From the NCBI GenBank assembly GCA_034336665.1, contig CM067592.1:28493819-28557818 (forward strand): DNA of 64,000 bases, written 5' to 3'. This DNA comes from Luscinia megarhynchos (Eukaryota; Chordata; Aves; Passeriformes; Turdidae). The notes below the pieces were generated by a model that worked only from the letters and a program-made list of their open reading frames with translations, did not search any database and was not told the origin of the DNA. The translations under genes were made by a program, and so were the position numbers. Below, one piece after another: positions 13,132 to 24,452 of this stretch (position 1 is its first letter; every line of letters starts with the position of its first letter).

Positions 13132-16100
13132 CCAAAGACTAAAGGACAGCAAAAATATTTTAACCACTCAAAATGCTGGCAGAAATAAAAGAACTCTGCA
13201 AAGTTCTTGCTTTCCAAACAGAGAAAAAAGGAGCTGAAAATCAGGTTCAAGCTTGGAATACAAGAAAATAATTGATGTAGTATGGCAGTACGCTTTGATT
13301 ACATCTGAACTTTGTTTTGTACAATAGTTTAGTAAAAAGGGGTAGGAAGTTGAATTCACATATGTTCATGCAAGAAATAAATGAAGTAATGACAATCCTA
13401 GACTGGCCAAATAGGACTTCACAAAGAACTATGAAAGCAGATGAGATATTGAAAAATAAGGAGTAAGATAAAATAAGATGACGTTTAAAAGAGAAGCAAG
13501 AAAAAAAACAACATAGCAAAATTTTCTTGCCTTCATATTTCAAGGAATTTTAAGGAGAGGTAGAAGTCAAATGTTACTAAAGGTGTAAATTGAAGAAAGG
13601 GTAAAATCAACTGAGGAAAAGAAGAAGTGGATTAAGACTCAATAGGTGGAGGTAAGAAAATGAAAAGAGTACAAGAAACAAACCTAATTTTAAGAAAGAT
13701 ATCAATGAGAAATTGAGAAAACTACTGTGGACTAATATAACATCAGAATTATTTCGGAATAGCAAGACTGATAATTAGAAGTTGATATTAGAAGACAAAG
13801 ATATATGAAAAATTATAATGAAAACTGATGGGACAGAAATTTATAATTTAAAGGCAGAACAGGAAACATGCCTGTTTTAATATTATCTGATCATGTCCTC
13901 ATTATATTTAATTTAGAACAAATGATTATTGCCAGGCAGATGGCCCAGTATCAGGCATGACCATGTGGTGGACTTAACATGATGACTCACTGACCCAGAT
14001 CTGGCTCACTTTGTTTTTGTAGATGATAGTATTGAATGTGTTGAATAAATCCACTGATTTGGCAAGTTTCTGGTCAGTGGGATTTTTTTATTTTTTCAAT
14101 AGTACAGTGACTCCAATATCTGACAGAGAGATGCCCCAGCAATAGACATCCTTGAAATCACCTATTAAAATATTTAAACACACAGATAAAGCTCATATTA
14201 GTTGCTGTATAAGTCCATGGCTTAGTATATAAGAGTCTCTTTGATAAACTGCAAAAAATGAGATTATCCCTTAAAACCTTTTGTTAGTTGTATATTTCAC
14301 CTCCTGCATGTATATTACCCTTCAACTCAGAAAGAAATAGTTATCAGTCATCCTGTGATCACTCCATTATAATTATTTGTCATAATATTCACTCTGATGC
14401 AAAAGTCAGTCACCAGCTAACTTCTGATTTTCTTATAGATATTTGTGATAAGTATATATTTTAATGCACCAATACACAGATATAGTACTCTACCAGTATA
14501 ACATTGTAAATCTACTGATTTATATTGTTTAGGAGAAAATTCTGCCTTCAGTTTTCTTTTAAACATATTTTCTACTAATTTTTTTTTAAAGTTTCAATGT
14601 AAATTGGCATGAATTTTAAGAACATTGATGGAGATTATTTTATCCTGTTGGTGATATTCACATTTATCAGCAGTCATGTGTGCTCATTTCTTTCAAATTT
14701 CATATTCATGAAAAAAATCAAACTGCCAGCAGTGGCATGTGCATTAAAAAATGTATTTAAGTTCCTGTAAAAAGCTATAAATCAAAAGTCCTTAGCTCCA
14801 TGTTTTAACATCCTTTCAAAAAAATTAACCAGGCAAGAGATAGTAGATTAAGTGGGGATTAATAAATTCAGGAACCGGATATTGTTTTTGATGAAATATC
14901 TAAAGATAGATCCAGAGCATTTTAGAAATTCTACTTCATTACTGACAATGAGCTGGTCAAAGGGAATTGCATACCACTGCAAAACCCTGAAACATGGCAA
15001 AGAAGCATGTTTGAGCACTGCTACTTCTGGCTGCTGAAATGAACTGCTAATATGTAAGGTCCATAGATAGCTGTTAGTCCTGTCTAAGTGAGGGTTATTC
15101 TGACGGTCTGTGTGTACTATTAAAACCAGAAACATTCTTAAAGAATATTTCATGTTTAATTGTTGCACTTATGTCAGTTATCCAATAGACTCCAGAAACC
15201 TTTCACATTTTAAAGAACTTTTTACTTTATTGGAAGAATGTTTTTATATAAAGGCTTTCATGATATTTTACATAGCAACATTTGGTCCTGCTAGACAGTA
15301 TTTCTTCTTGAAGAGAAGTTATGGTTACAATCAGTTAATAAATAAAAAGATATAAACAGCAAAATTGTATGAAGTCAAGGTTTTAAAGCAAACCAAGAAG
15401 AATACAAAGCTAATGCTTAGTAAGAATTTTTCTCTTGAGAGAATTAATTTATATTTAGAAAAATAAAAATTATTTTAATACTTTTAGGTTTACAATTTAA
15501 AAGGAGTTCATACTGTGTCATCTACAACCTTATTTACTTTTTTCTGAATATATAATAAACTGATAAATATATGGAAAAACAAATACTAGATGATTCTTGG
15601 AGAAAGTTGCACAGTATAACATGATTCATGGGATGGACTTAAGAGCAAGCTGAATATTAGAATAGTTGGTTGTGCAAAATGCAGTCACTATGCAATCAAA
15701 TTTTGAGGAGTAAAAAGTTCTGGCATACTGATATACACAGGTGTAATTAAGAAAGCTTTTACATAAACCATAACTACTGAAATATTGTAAGCTAGGAAGG
15801 ACTTCAAGCCTAATGTAAAACAGAACTACCCACAGTTATGACAGTTTTACATGATATGTCATTTTTATTTTCTCTCCTAAGTGAAATACAGGAAAATGAG
15901 GCTTTATTGTTTGTCACAATGATTGTACATAGAAAGTGAAATTAAAAGTGTTAACCCTAATAAATACTTAATTGCTCTTTCGTGTAAGTCTGCTAGAAGA
16001 AATAGAATAAGCCATAGCAGAATAGTGTAGTGTGTGATTCCTAGTTCCAGAAATGCTGGAACTAGGGCCACTGTGGTTTGGAAAAGCCAGAAAGAGGGTG

Positions 16101-17407
16101 CAAAATCACTTAAACTAGTGAGACATTGACAACTCTAAAATAAATCTTTCAAATTCTTCAATGTTGAAGCTGCAGTCCTTTTAACATTCTTGGATTTTAC
16201 CTAAAATAACTTTCCTAAGTTTAGATGACTGTTTTTTGCATAAGGAAGACTTTTCTGTTAGGAATCTTCCATATTTTGAGAAACTATGAAACTGTTGAAC
16301 CGAAACTATGCATTAATAGTGTCAGGGGATGTTATTAGGGGATATAATATAATCAGGAGGGGTATAATCAGGGGAGAAAGAGTGGCAAAAAGAAATTTTC
16401 AGAGATTTGGAGAAAAGGAGGAAACGGCTAAACATTTTCTACATCAAAGGTCTAGATTCTCATCAAAGTTCAGGTGCTTAAGCTTGTAGACCTACATTAC
16501 CAAATGCAAATCTGGACCACAAATAAGAGGTAAATTGAGAATTCCCAAACTAGTACTGATGTGCACTCTGTAATATGTGGTAAATAACTGGGACGATATG
16601 AGAATATGCAGGTTATAAACAATTAATTAGGTTTTTCTGTGATCACTAAGATTATGAGAAACTCCACTGATGCAGCTAGGCAACAATGTGACAAATTCTG
16701 ATCTTGATAATTTTTTGACACATACATTATTGTTATAAAACAAAACTTATTTCCTAAGTAGACGGATTGATGAACTGTGTAATAAATAATCAGAAAAATG
16801 CTGTATTTTTTTATCTTTAAGGGTCTCCAAGATTTAAATTATTATAATATTTTTTTTTCCAATCTGAAAAACGAGATTTTTTTTAGAACAATAATATTAA
16901 CATTGTCATAAGAGCCTATGCACACACTGAGACAGTGCATTGCAAAGAAATAACCATTATAGCAATGTTGCAGTTTTTAAAATAAAAAGTTATGAGGAAT
17001 GGTATTTTGTCCATATGAAGTTTACTGCGTGAAAAACATGACTACAATGCATGTGAAGAGTATTTAATTTGATGTAACAGCTTTTATAATGGGGCATTCA
17101 ACATAACAAAGAGGTGATCTATCTAACAACAGTATGGAAAAAGCCTTTACATATTTGTTTTAAAATCTTAAACTAGCAGGAGTTCTATTGTTATGCTTTT
17201 TTCCTCTCAAAGAGAGTATTGTGAGTGGTTTCACACACAATTAATAAAAAAAAATTGCTACAATTAGTCGTTCACGAGTCTTACTGGTGAGGTACCAGCT
17301 CTCTGTCATAACAAATTATAAGATTAAACTTGAGTCTGCCTTTATAATGTGATAGAAAACTTTAATTAACAATAAGCTGTCAATCTTTAGTGTATATTGA
17401 TTGGAAA
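13132..17407. other. AT-rich non-coding stretch
   Basis: No gene is recognised. Several short open frames on both strands (13247-13543, 14848-15168, 15110-15355, 16286-16489) carry no recognisable domain. A perfect 11-bp hairpin lies at 16040-16066. The stretch ends at the target site of the LTR inserted at 17413. Confidence 0.55.
16040..16066. repeat. Perfect 11-bp inverted repeat with 5-nt loop
   Basis: CCTAGTTCCAG (16040-16050) pairs perfectly with CTGGAACTAGG (16056-16066) around the loop AAATG. No T run follows in a way that would suggest a terminator, and no transcript context is visible. It could be a chance palindrome or the relic of a small hairpin-forming element. Confidence 0.85.
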
Positions 17408-17412
17408 GGCAT
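17408..17412. repeat. Target site duplication, left copy (GGCAT)
   Basis: GGCAT directly precedes the TG start of the LTR and recurs directly after its CA end at 18276-18280. A 5-bp duplication is the size usually produced by ERVL-type integrases. Confidence 0.78.
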
Positions 17413-18275
17413 TGTGCTGGTTTTCCATAAAAAGTCGCGTGAGAGGAAGAGCACAGAACACACAGACACACACAGACACACACAGACACAAACTGCAGAT
17501 CTCCTGACCTCCCTTGAATGAGAGGAATAAAGCAGAAGGTATAGCAAAGTTACTGAGGTAAGAGCCAAGTTTCCAGATGGGAAGAGATTGAGGAGATGAT
17601 GTGGAAAGATTGACTGAAAAACCTTTTTGTAAGCTATAGAGTGAACTAGACTACACTGAAAATTCCTATAAATTGTGGAGAAATACATGCGAGGGTGAAG
17701 TGTTTGAGAAAAAAGATCCTTTGCCCTGAGGGAATGGGGCTCTCTGTTCTGGAGAATGGAAAGATGAACAGAGAAGTTTGATGGAAAAAAAGAGATGAAG
17801 AGAACTTTTGGCTTTGAACAGCTTGCCCTTAAAAATAATGCTCCATTTGTTTGGCATAAGCCATAACACAGCTCTGGAAAGACTGTGAAGATGGGAAGAG
17901 TTTTGTGGTTTGCAGATTTTCCCGGGTGGATGCAAATTGTGAAAGTGTGGACACAAGATAACTTTATTCTTCTCTTGGAACAGAACCCTATGGCCAAAAC
18001 AAGAAAGAACTTCTCTCTCTAGAGTGAACTAAAATGATTATCTAAGTGAAAGACTGACTGGAGTGTGTCTGTATGTTGTTAAGAAATATGGAAAGGGGCG
18101 GGGGGGGAGTGATCTGGAAATCTTGTTCCGAATTTCTTATTTTCTCTGTGTTATTAATAAATTTCTTCTTTATACCCTTTTAATTTTAAGGCCTGCCTTG
18201 TTTTTTGCTTCTAAATCCTATCTCAAAGAAAACTTGAGCATATTAAAATTGGCAAACCTAAATTGAAGCAAGACA
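17413..18275 (+). mobile_element. Solo LTR of an endogenous retrovirus, probably ERVL-like
   Basis: An 863-bp element begins TGTGCTGG and ends AAGACA, flanked on both sides by GGCAT. On the + strand it has a run of three CACAGACACA units near its 5' end (17461-17490), a G-rich stretch at about 18097-18106, and a polyadenylation signal AATAAA at 18156-18161, followed by the T/C-rich R-U5 segment ending in CTATCTCA-like sequence, as in avian LTRs. There is no second LTR and no internal gag-pol sequence nearby, so it is a solo LTR left by LTR-LTR recombination. The 205-codon frame on the - strand inside it is not a gene. Family assignment is from pattern memory and the 5-bp duplication. Confidence 0.75.
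18156..18161 (+). promoter_or_regulatory. LTR polyadenylation signal AATAAA
   Basis: The hexamer AATAAA lies in the 3' third of the LTR, about 115 bases before its CA end, followed by T-rich sequence. This is the normal position of the signal at the end of R and supports the + strand orientation. Confidence 0.65.
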
Positions 18276-18280
18276 GGCAT
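18276..18280. repeat. Target site duplication, right copy (GGCAT)
   Basis: The right-hand copy of the 5-bp duplication, identical to 17408-17412, marks the other edge of the solo LTR insertion. Confidence 0.78.
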
Positions 18281-20158
18281 CTGTCTAGTACCACTAATAG
18301 GCTGGTGTATTCACAAGGTATGATCAATATTTTTTCACATTTCTAAAGAAAATGTATAATTAATTTTGAATTTCTGTGAGAAACATATCATTTCCCTACA
18401 GAGGAATACCGTACTTTTTATACAGTTTTTCTGTTCTCTAAAAATCACTAAATGTATTCAGGATTTGGGAATTAATTTACCTTTCTGTTTGATTCTGGAA
18501 TTACCTCATTGGTTCTTTTACAAAAGAAATTTCCTGACAAATGGAGATTTTGACAGAATTTCCCCTACTTTCCTACACATTGCTTGAGAGACAGAAAGAA
18601 ACATAAGAACAGGATAGAAAACAAGTCTAGTGTAAAATACAAATTCATGGGAAATATATACAGGCAATTGCTCTAAGGGTTCCAGTGTTGGTTGCAAGCT
18701 TTGCTGCACTATTTTTATAGAGCCATCTTGACAGAGACTCATCCTTAGAATTCAGGGGTTTTGTGCAGCTTTCCCGAGTGTTTGCTGTGCATTCTGTCAC
18801 CTGCTGAGTGGAAGGAAATGGTGTTTAGAGCAACATTTGTGTTATTCTAAATCTCTATTGTTTCACAAGGTTTCACAAAGTTCTAACACTGGCACTTTTG
18901 CATCATTTTCTACATCTATGTGAAGTTAAAAACTGCAGAAATCATCACACCTGTTTCATTTCCCTTAATATAAGGATCACTCTGGGAAGTTGAGAATCAA
19001 GCCTCAGAGTGTTTCCATCATAGCCCAAGCTGCGCTTTAAAAATTTGGTGATTCTCAGGATTTGAGCACAAGTATTGACTTAGTTTGTATACTTTCTGTA
19101 ATTCTTTTAGTGAAATGAATCCCAAGAATATAAAGTGATATTTGTGGGCTTTGAAGAAGGTGAAATTTCAATCAACCCCCCCAAATCTATAATGAAATAA
19201 ACTGCATAATAAAGTCAATAACTATATAACTTATTATAATAAACTTGGGACTTCAGAAGAAATGAATTATACTAAAGCAATCACATACTAATTAATAGAA
19301 GAGAATTGTATGAGTCACAGGCAGTGCATTACCATAATAATTACAAAAAAGCATTAATCTCATTAAACCAACCTGTAACATGATTATCAGCTCACATGAA
19401 TTAGTAATGTCTGCTTCTCATACAGTAGAGGAAACCTCATATGAAACTACTAATTGTAACCAATGCAACGCAAAAGTCATGTATATTATTACATTTTCTG
19501 TGGTTTTCATGGAAGAATTTTCTTTTAACAAAAGAGTGAGAATCAACTTGCATTGGGCTCTGCAAAGTCATCCTCTTAATTGTATGTACTTGAATATTCT
19601 TAATATTTTAAAATGTTAATTTCTTATTTATATTGAATAATAAAAACTTTACACAATTTTTACTTGGCTTCCTAATGTTGTGTTACTGAAGCTATTTGAC
19701 CAGGAGCCTTTCTACTGACTATGCCCTCATGGCACCAAACATATGTGCCATGTATCTCAATACTGCTTGTGCCAAAACAACAAAGTGGAAGAGACAGAAA
19801 GGAGACCAGGAAAGTAGCTGTAACCATGTCTAGTTAGTTTCTGTTTTTATCTGTGTTTTCTAGTTATTTGTCATTTAGGGCAGCTCAGAGAATTAGATTA
19901 AATTTAACATTTGCTGCAACAAAGTGGAAGTGTCCATAGTGCTGGACATTATAGCGTAAGTCCAAGATCAAATATTTACAGGGTATCTATATTTGCCCTG
20001 TAATATTTCCAAAATCTTTGTGTTACCAGTTACTTATTTTTTTTTGGCTTGGTTAAGGTATCTGTAAATCTAGAGCCAGTGGCAATAATGTGTATTTATT
20101 TCAGTTTCATCAGTGTTGCCTTGTTAGGTATGGGCAAAGTTAACTACACAATTATTTT
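18281..20158. other. AT-rich non-coding stretch
   Basis: No gene, RNA or known repeat is recognised. Small open frames (18366-18587, 19380-19619) have no recognisable motifs. Confidence 0.55.
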
Positions 20159-20237
<79 letters not shown>

Positions 20238-20304
20238 CTACCTACCTACCTACCTACCTACCTACCTACCTACCTACCTACCTACCTACCTACCTACCTA
20301 CCTA
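20159..20304. repeat. Compound tetranucleotide array (TATC)n-(CTAC)n
   Basis: About 19 perfect TATC units (to about 20236) pass directly into about 17 perfect CTAC (TACC) units (to 20304). The two motifs differ by one T-to-C transition, so the second block probably arose by a point mutation that then expanded. The array falls inside a 94-codon open frame (20049-20333) that reads as Tyr-Leu-Ser-Ile and Tyr-Leu-Pro-Thr repeats. That frame is a repeat artefact. Confidence 0.95.
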
Positions 20305-22097
20305 ATGAAATAACACACTTAATTTCTAGCTAATAATTTTGTATATTTTATATCTGTCAAATGGTGAATTTCTATGCAACTAATAAACCAGAAAATATAT
20401 AAGGAAAATATTACAACACTTGTTTTAAGTTCTTACTCCTATCTGGAATTTTTTAAAAAAATATATTCATATAATACTATGAAATTAATCCTCTATGATT
20501 AATGTCAAACAGGAAAGCTGCTAATCTCCTTGTGTCTGTCATCTGTGTCATCTTTGCAAAACAATCCAAATGAACAGACATCTTGTGGCCAGGACTGAAT
20601 ATTTTGACTATATCTTTGAAATAGATATCTCTGTTTCATGTGATCCTTTATTTTTCATAAATGTCTTGACATTCATCTTGCAGTGGGAGGACATTACCCA
20701 GTGACAATATTCATCTCCTTCTGACATTATCTCATAAGTGAAATAATGACTAGAAGGAAAAGAGTAGCATGCTGTAAAAATTCTCTCCTGTATTATATGA
20801 ACAAACAAACACATGAGCATAAATTAATTGTTGTGGTTTGTTGACAGAAATATTACAAAAAATATTAGGGAAAAAACCAAACAAAAGATCAAAAATAAGA
20901 TAAATCTTGTAAATGGCTTGGTGGGGCAAAGGCAAAACACCTTGAAATGAATAAAAAGGAAAGAAATTATTTAATGACATAGTTGTTTTTTCTATTGCTG
21001 ATCTATTAAGTCATGTAAATTTTAATTAATGGATTTTAGAATTATAAGGAAGTCCATTATTAAAGGAATTTTCAGTGGCATTATGCTAATTTTCTTCAAG
21101 TGACCTAATTTGCTCAAGTAACTCCTAATATTCTAGCTAGCAACTTCAATTACTTTAAAATTTTGTATTTTTGGGCAACTGTCTGATATGTAAAACAAAT
21201 ACAAAGACTTATACTGTTGTTCTTTCACTAACATTTGCCGACTTGACACCAGGTATTCTGAAGGATTTTAAATTATATCATGAAATTCTGGATTATTTGG
21301 TCGTTATGCTTCTCAGGTCTTTCTCTTGCATTGTGCTGTAACAAAAAGTCTTACTGTATGCCATAGCAATAAAGTTCAAACAGAGCAAGAAAGTTGTATA
21401 TAAAAATATACAAAGCTGCTAGAAATTGCCTCTATCTAGAAGGCATTTTTATCTCATTTGAAGCTGGCTATCAAGAAAGAGCATACAGGGAAATCTTCTG
21501 GTGAGAGAATTTCTTCAGGATTTGCTTTTTCTACAACTGAACTTTTCACTAGTGGATATTAGAGAAATTTCCAACGCTTTATTGAGCTTTCTGGGAGTAG
21601 AGTATAGCCAGCTACCCCAACAGGGGGAGAAGGCTGCTGCTGACTTTTGTTCATTGTGCTCTTAAAGCATAGTTTCAATCTTACAGCATTACTTCTTTTT
21701 CATTATCAAGCATGCCACCCTACAATCTCTGTGAAAATTCGTTCACTGGTTGAGAATCACTCCAGTGATTTTACCACAAATCACTATGGATGGCATTTAT
21801 GTCTTCATAGCTTAACTAGGAAAACACATTCAAAATTATTACATTTCTGAACCGACATGATATCTTTGATGTAAACAACTTAGAATTTTTCTCCAGTCAA
21901 GGTATGAAATGTCCAATATTATGCATAGTAGTTATATATTTTCAGGTAATGGAAAATTAGCTTTTTTATATAATTTAAATGTTAGAATATATTCTGAATT
22001 ATTGGTTAATTTCAAAGTGTTCTTCTGTTTCTTTAAACTGTAAAGTAATAGGCTGTGTGTTATGGGAAATTGTTTCAATATTAAACTTATCAGACTT
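20305..22097. other. AT-rich non-coding stretch
   Basis: No gene or recognisable repeat family is seen. Short frames at 20608-20980 (-) and 21647-21850 (+) show no domain. Confidence 0.55.
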
Positions 22098-22262
22098 TGA
22101 GACAGGCTTCCTAGGGAGGTGGTTAAGTCACCATCTCTGGAATTATTTTAAAGACACAAAAATGTTGCACTTATGAACACAGTCTAGCGTTGGACTTGGC
22201 AGTTCTGAGTTAATAGTTGATCATATTAAGGGACTTTTCCAACCTAAGCAATTCTATGATTC
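22098..22262 (+). mobile_element. CR1 LINE 3' tail, heavily truncated
   Basis: The last part of a CR1 element on the + strand. It starts in the block GGGAGGTGGTTAAGTCACCA followed by TCTCTGGAATTATTT, continues through GCGTTGGACTTGG and ends CTTTTCCAACCTAAGCAATT followed by CTATGATTC at the octamer terminus. Only about 165 bp remain, all 3' untranslated or extreme ORF2 end. Confidence 0.87.
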
Positions 22263-24011
22263 CATAGAGAAAACATTATCTGAGAACTCATAGGGAAAAA
22301 TATATGTAACTAAGAATAAGACTAAATGTAAATACTAGTTTTTATGTTTGTACTGAAGTAACAGTGAAGTATGTAGTATTATTAATGAGTTGGTCATCTT
22401 TTCCTTCCTGTAACTTATGGGCTCTCTAATAATTTTACATTAATTTTATAATGTTGTTTATAAATTCTGATTAATGTACTTAGTCTTTATATGTAGGCTG
22501 TTGGTACCTTATCATGATCATTATTTAGTACCTCTTTATAATTAATTATTATGTTTAAATAATTATAAAATTGTACATTTTAATATTAATATTAAAAACT
22601 GTACATACGAATATTCAGTAGGGAGGTGACTTCCCTAATAGGAAACTTCTTTTGAATTTGTATCTCTATAAGCTTGTATTTGGAATTTGTATTTACCAGT
22701 TCTGAAGCAAAATTTTAAAAACAGCATCAGAGTATCTGACCTTCTTAGTGGAAATTTATATGGTATTACACTGATTGTCAAAAACTAATTGTTTTCAAGG
22801 GGAAAAAAAAAGTGTAATTTGTTAGTATCTAATCTGTATTCCAGCTAAGGAGCTGTTTCTCAGTCTGTGAAGTGGGAGAAATGAGAACATATTGACAAGG
22901 ACTGTGCATGAAGTCACATTCAGAGCTCCTGATTAAATCAGCACGTTTTGAGGTTGGAGTATCTGTCATTAATGTCATTATGCTTTTTGTTCCTTAATTG
23001 TATTCCAGTACAGAAGACTCAAGGCAAAAAACTGAATCAACCCCAAAAAAAACTGCAATCAAACCTGTCTATGTTGAGGTTCATGGTTAAACCTTTGTTG
23101 ACCTATACCTTATGTGAGCTTTATTTATGTAACGCATATCAGAATGTGAAAAAGTAAAATCTTCAGCTTTGGTTAGCTTGCATTTGTTATGAGTTTTCAG
23201 GAAATGATGAGTTAGTGTTTAATTAACACTACTAGAAGGAGCTATGATTTCAAATCCTGAATTATGCCTTCTAGCTTTTAAGTCAACAGATGTTGACCTT
23301 GTAGTGGCAAAATTTCCCTCAGCAATATAAACCTAATCAGCATTACACCTTCACTTGCATGAAAAGAGCACTATCTAATTAGAGAATATGCTTTTAGAAA
23401 ATGAAGGTTGAAGGTTAAGATTTCATTTAGGATGCATTAGCTCAAATATGCCTTTGGGCTATTCCCAGTAGCTAGGCTTTGTATGAATTCTCTTAAAATG
23501 ATATGGAAAGGACACTCCTAAAACTAAAAAGAAATTGATTCAATAGTATGCATGAATTCATATTCAATTTTTGTAGGAGTGCCCTGTGATGAATTGACAG
23601 TTGAGATTATATCTTCCTTTGAATACCAGTATTCAGCTTAACAGAACTGCTGTATGAATAATGTTAACTTTGAGATACAAACAATCATAAAAACCCCACG
23701 GATTTGAGACTTGATATTGACAGGAGAAATACACACAAAGGTCTGGTATGTTTATATTTTTGCTCTAACACTCAATACTCCACACTAGTGTTAACTGGCA
23801 TCTTTGTGGTAGCAAGCCTTCCACTGGTGCTTCCTGCTATTAGACACACTCTTTCTCAGAAGAAGTTCCAGATATTTTTACAGCTACCACTTACATTTTT
23901 GTTTACTTGTACTTTGTTTGGGGAAGAAACTGCTGCAAGGGAAGACTGGCAATCCTATCCTCAACCAGCCAGAACTCATCTATAATAAACTCCAAAGTTA
24001 CCGTGATGTGA
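22263..24011. other. AT-rich non-coding stretch
   Basis: No gene is recognised. The 93-codon frame at 23704-23985 has no recognisable domain and ends just before the LTR at about 24012. Short palindromic AT stretches (near 22540-22600) are compositional. Confidence 0.55.
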
Positions 24012-24452
24012 TGTGTGGGATTTTTGTTGTCGGACGGTGGCAGGACAGACTCAAAATCTTAATATATTATGTTCTTTAGGTTAGTATTTTATTCTAGGGC
24101 TTGGGTATAAGAGAGAGCTTAGAGAGAGGTTAGAGCAAGGGAGAGATAAGAGAGAAGAGAGAAGAGAAAAGGAGAGGAGAAGAGAGCGATTTTCCATTTT
24201 ACAACACAATAAGTATTTTTCGCTAATGAATATTACAATTTTCAATAAGCAATCTAATACAATATACTAATTTTCTAATATTTGCATGCAACCTATAGGA
24301 TTCCCTAAATTACCATGTTTTATGGCTTTCTTATCTGTAACCCTTATCTTGAGACCTTTCCTGACAGGCATAAAGCAGAATGTCTGTTGGCTCTTCGATA
24401 TTTTTGGCATTTGGTATTATCTAAACAAAGGAAGAGACCTCAAACCTTAACA
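24012..24452 (-). mobile_element. Solo LTR, probably ERVK-like, minus strand
   Basis: Read on the - strand, the element starts TGTTAAGGTTTGAGG (24452 downward). It contains a TATA-like segment (near 24104-24110), a polyadenylation signal AATAAA (24088-24093 on the + strand as TTTATT), and a U5-like end with GTCTGTCCTGCCACCGTCCG finishing near 24012 in CCCACACA. The + strand copy has a GA-rich tract at about 24110-24190. The overall arrangement resembles passerine class II (ERVK) LTRs. No primer-binding site, polypurine tract or internal region is adjacent, so it is solo. I could not find a matching target site duplication, and the right-hand boundary on the - strand (24012, or 24009/24014) is uncertain. 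Confidence 0.62.

Noticed and set aside
12910..13250. Poly-Asn, poly-Ile and poly-Leu proteins
   Set aside because: They are produced by the ATT trinucleotide array. The flanking residues show no domain.
13925..14150. Possible LTR end (AATAAA near 14045 with following T-rich segment)
   Set aside because: I could not find TG/CA ends or a flanking duplication, and AATAAA is expected often by chance in AT-rich DNA.
17380..17997. 205-codon frame on the minus strand as a gene
   Set aside because: It lies antisense within a solo LTR with exact TG...CA ends and target duplication, so the frame is fortuitous.
20049..20333. 94-codon frame with Tyr-Leu-Ser-Ile repeats
   Set aside because: It is the translation of the compound tetranucleotide array.
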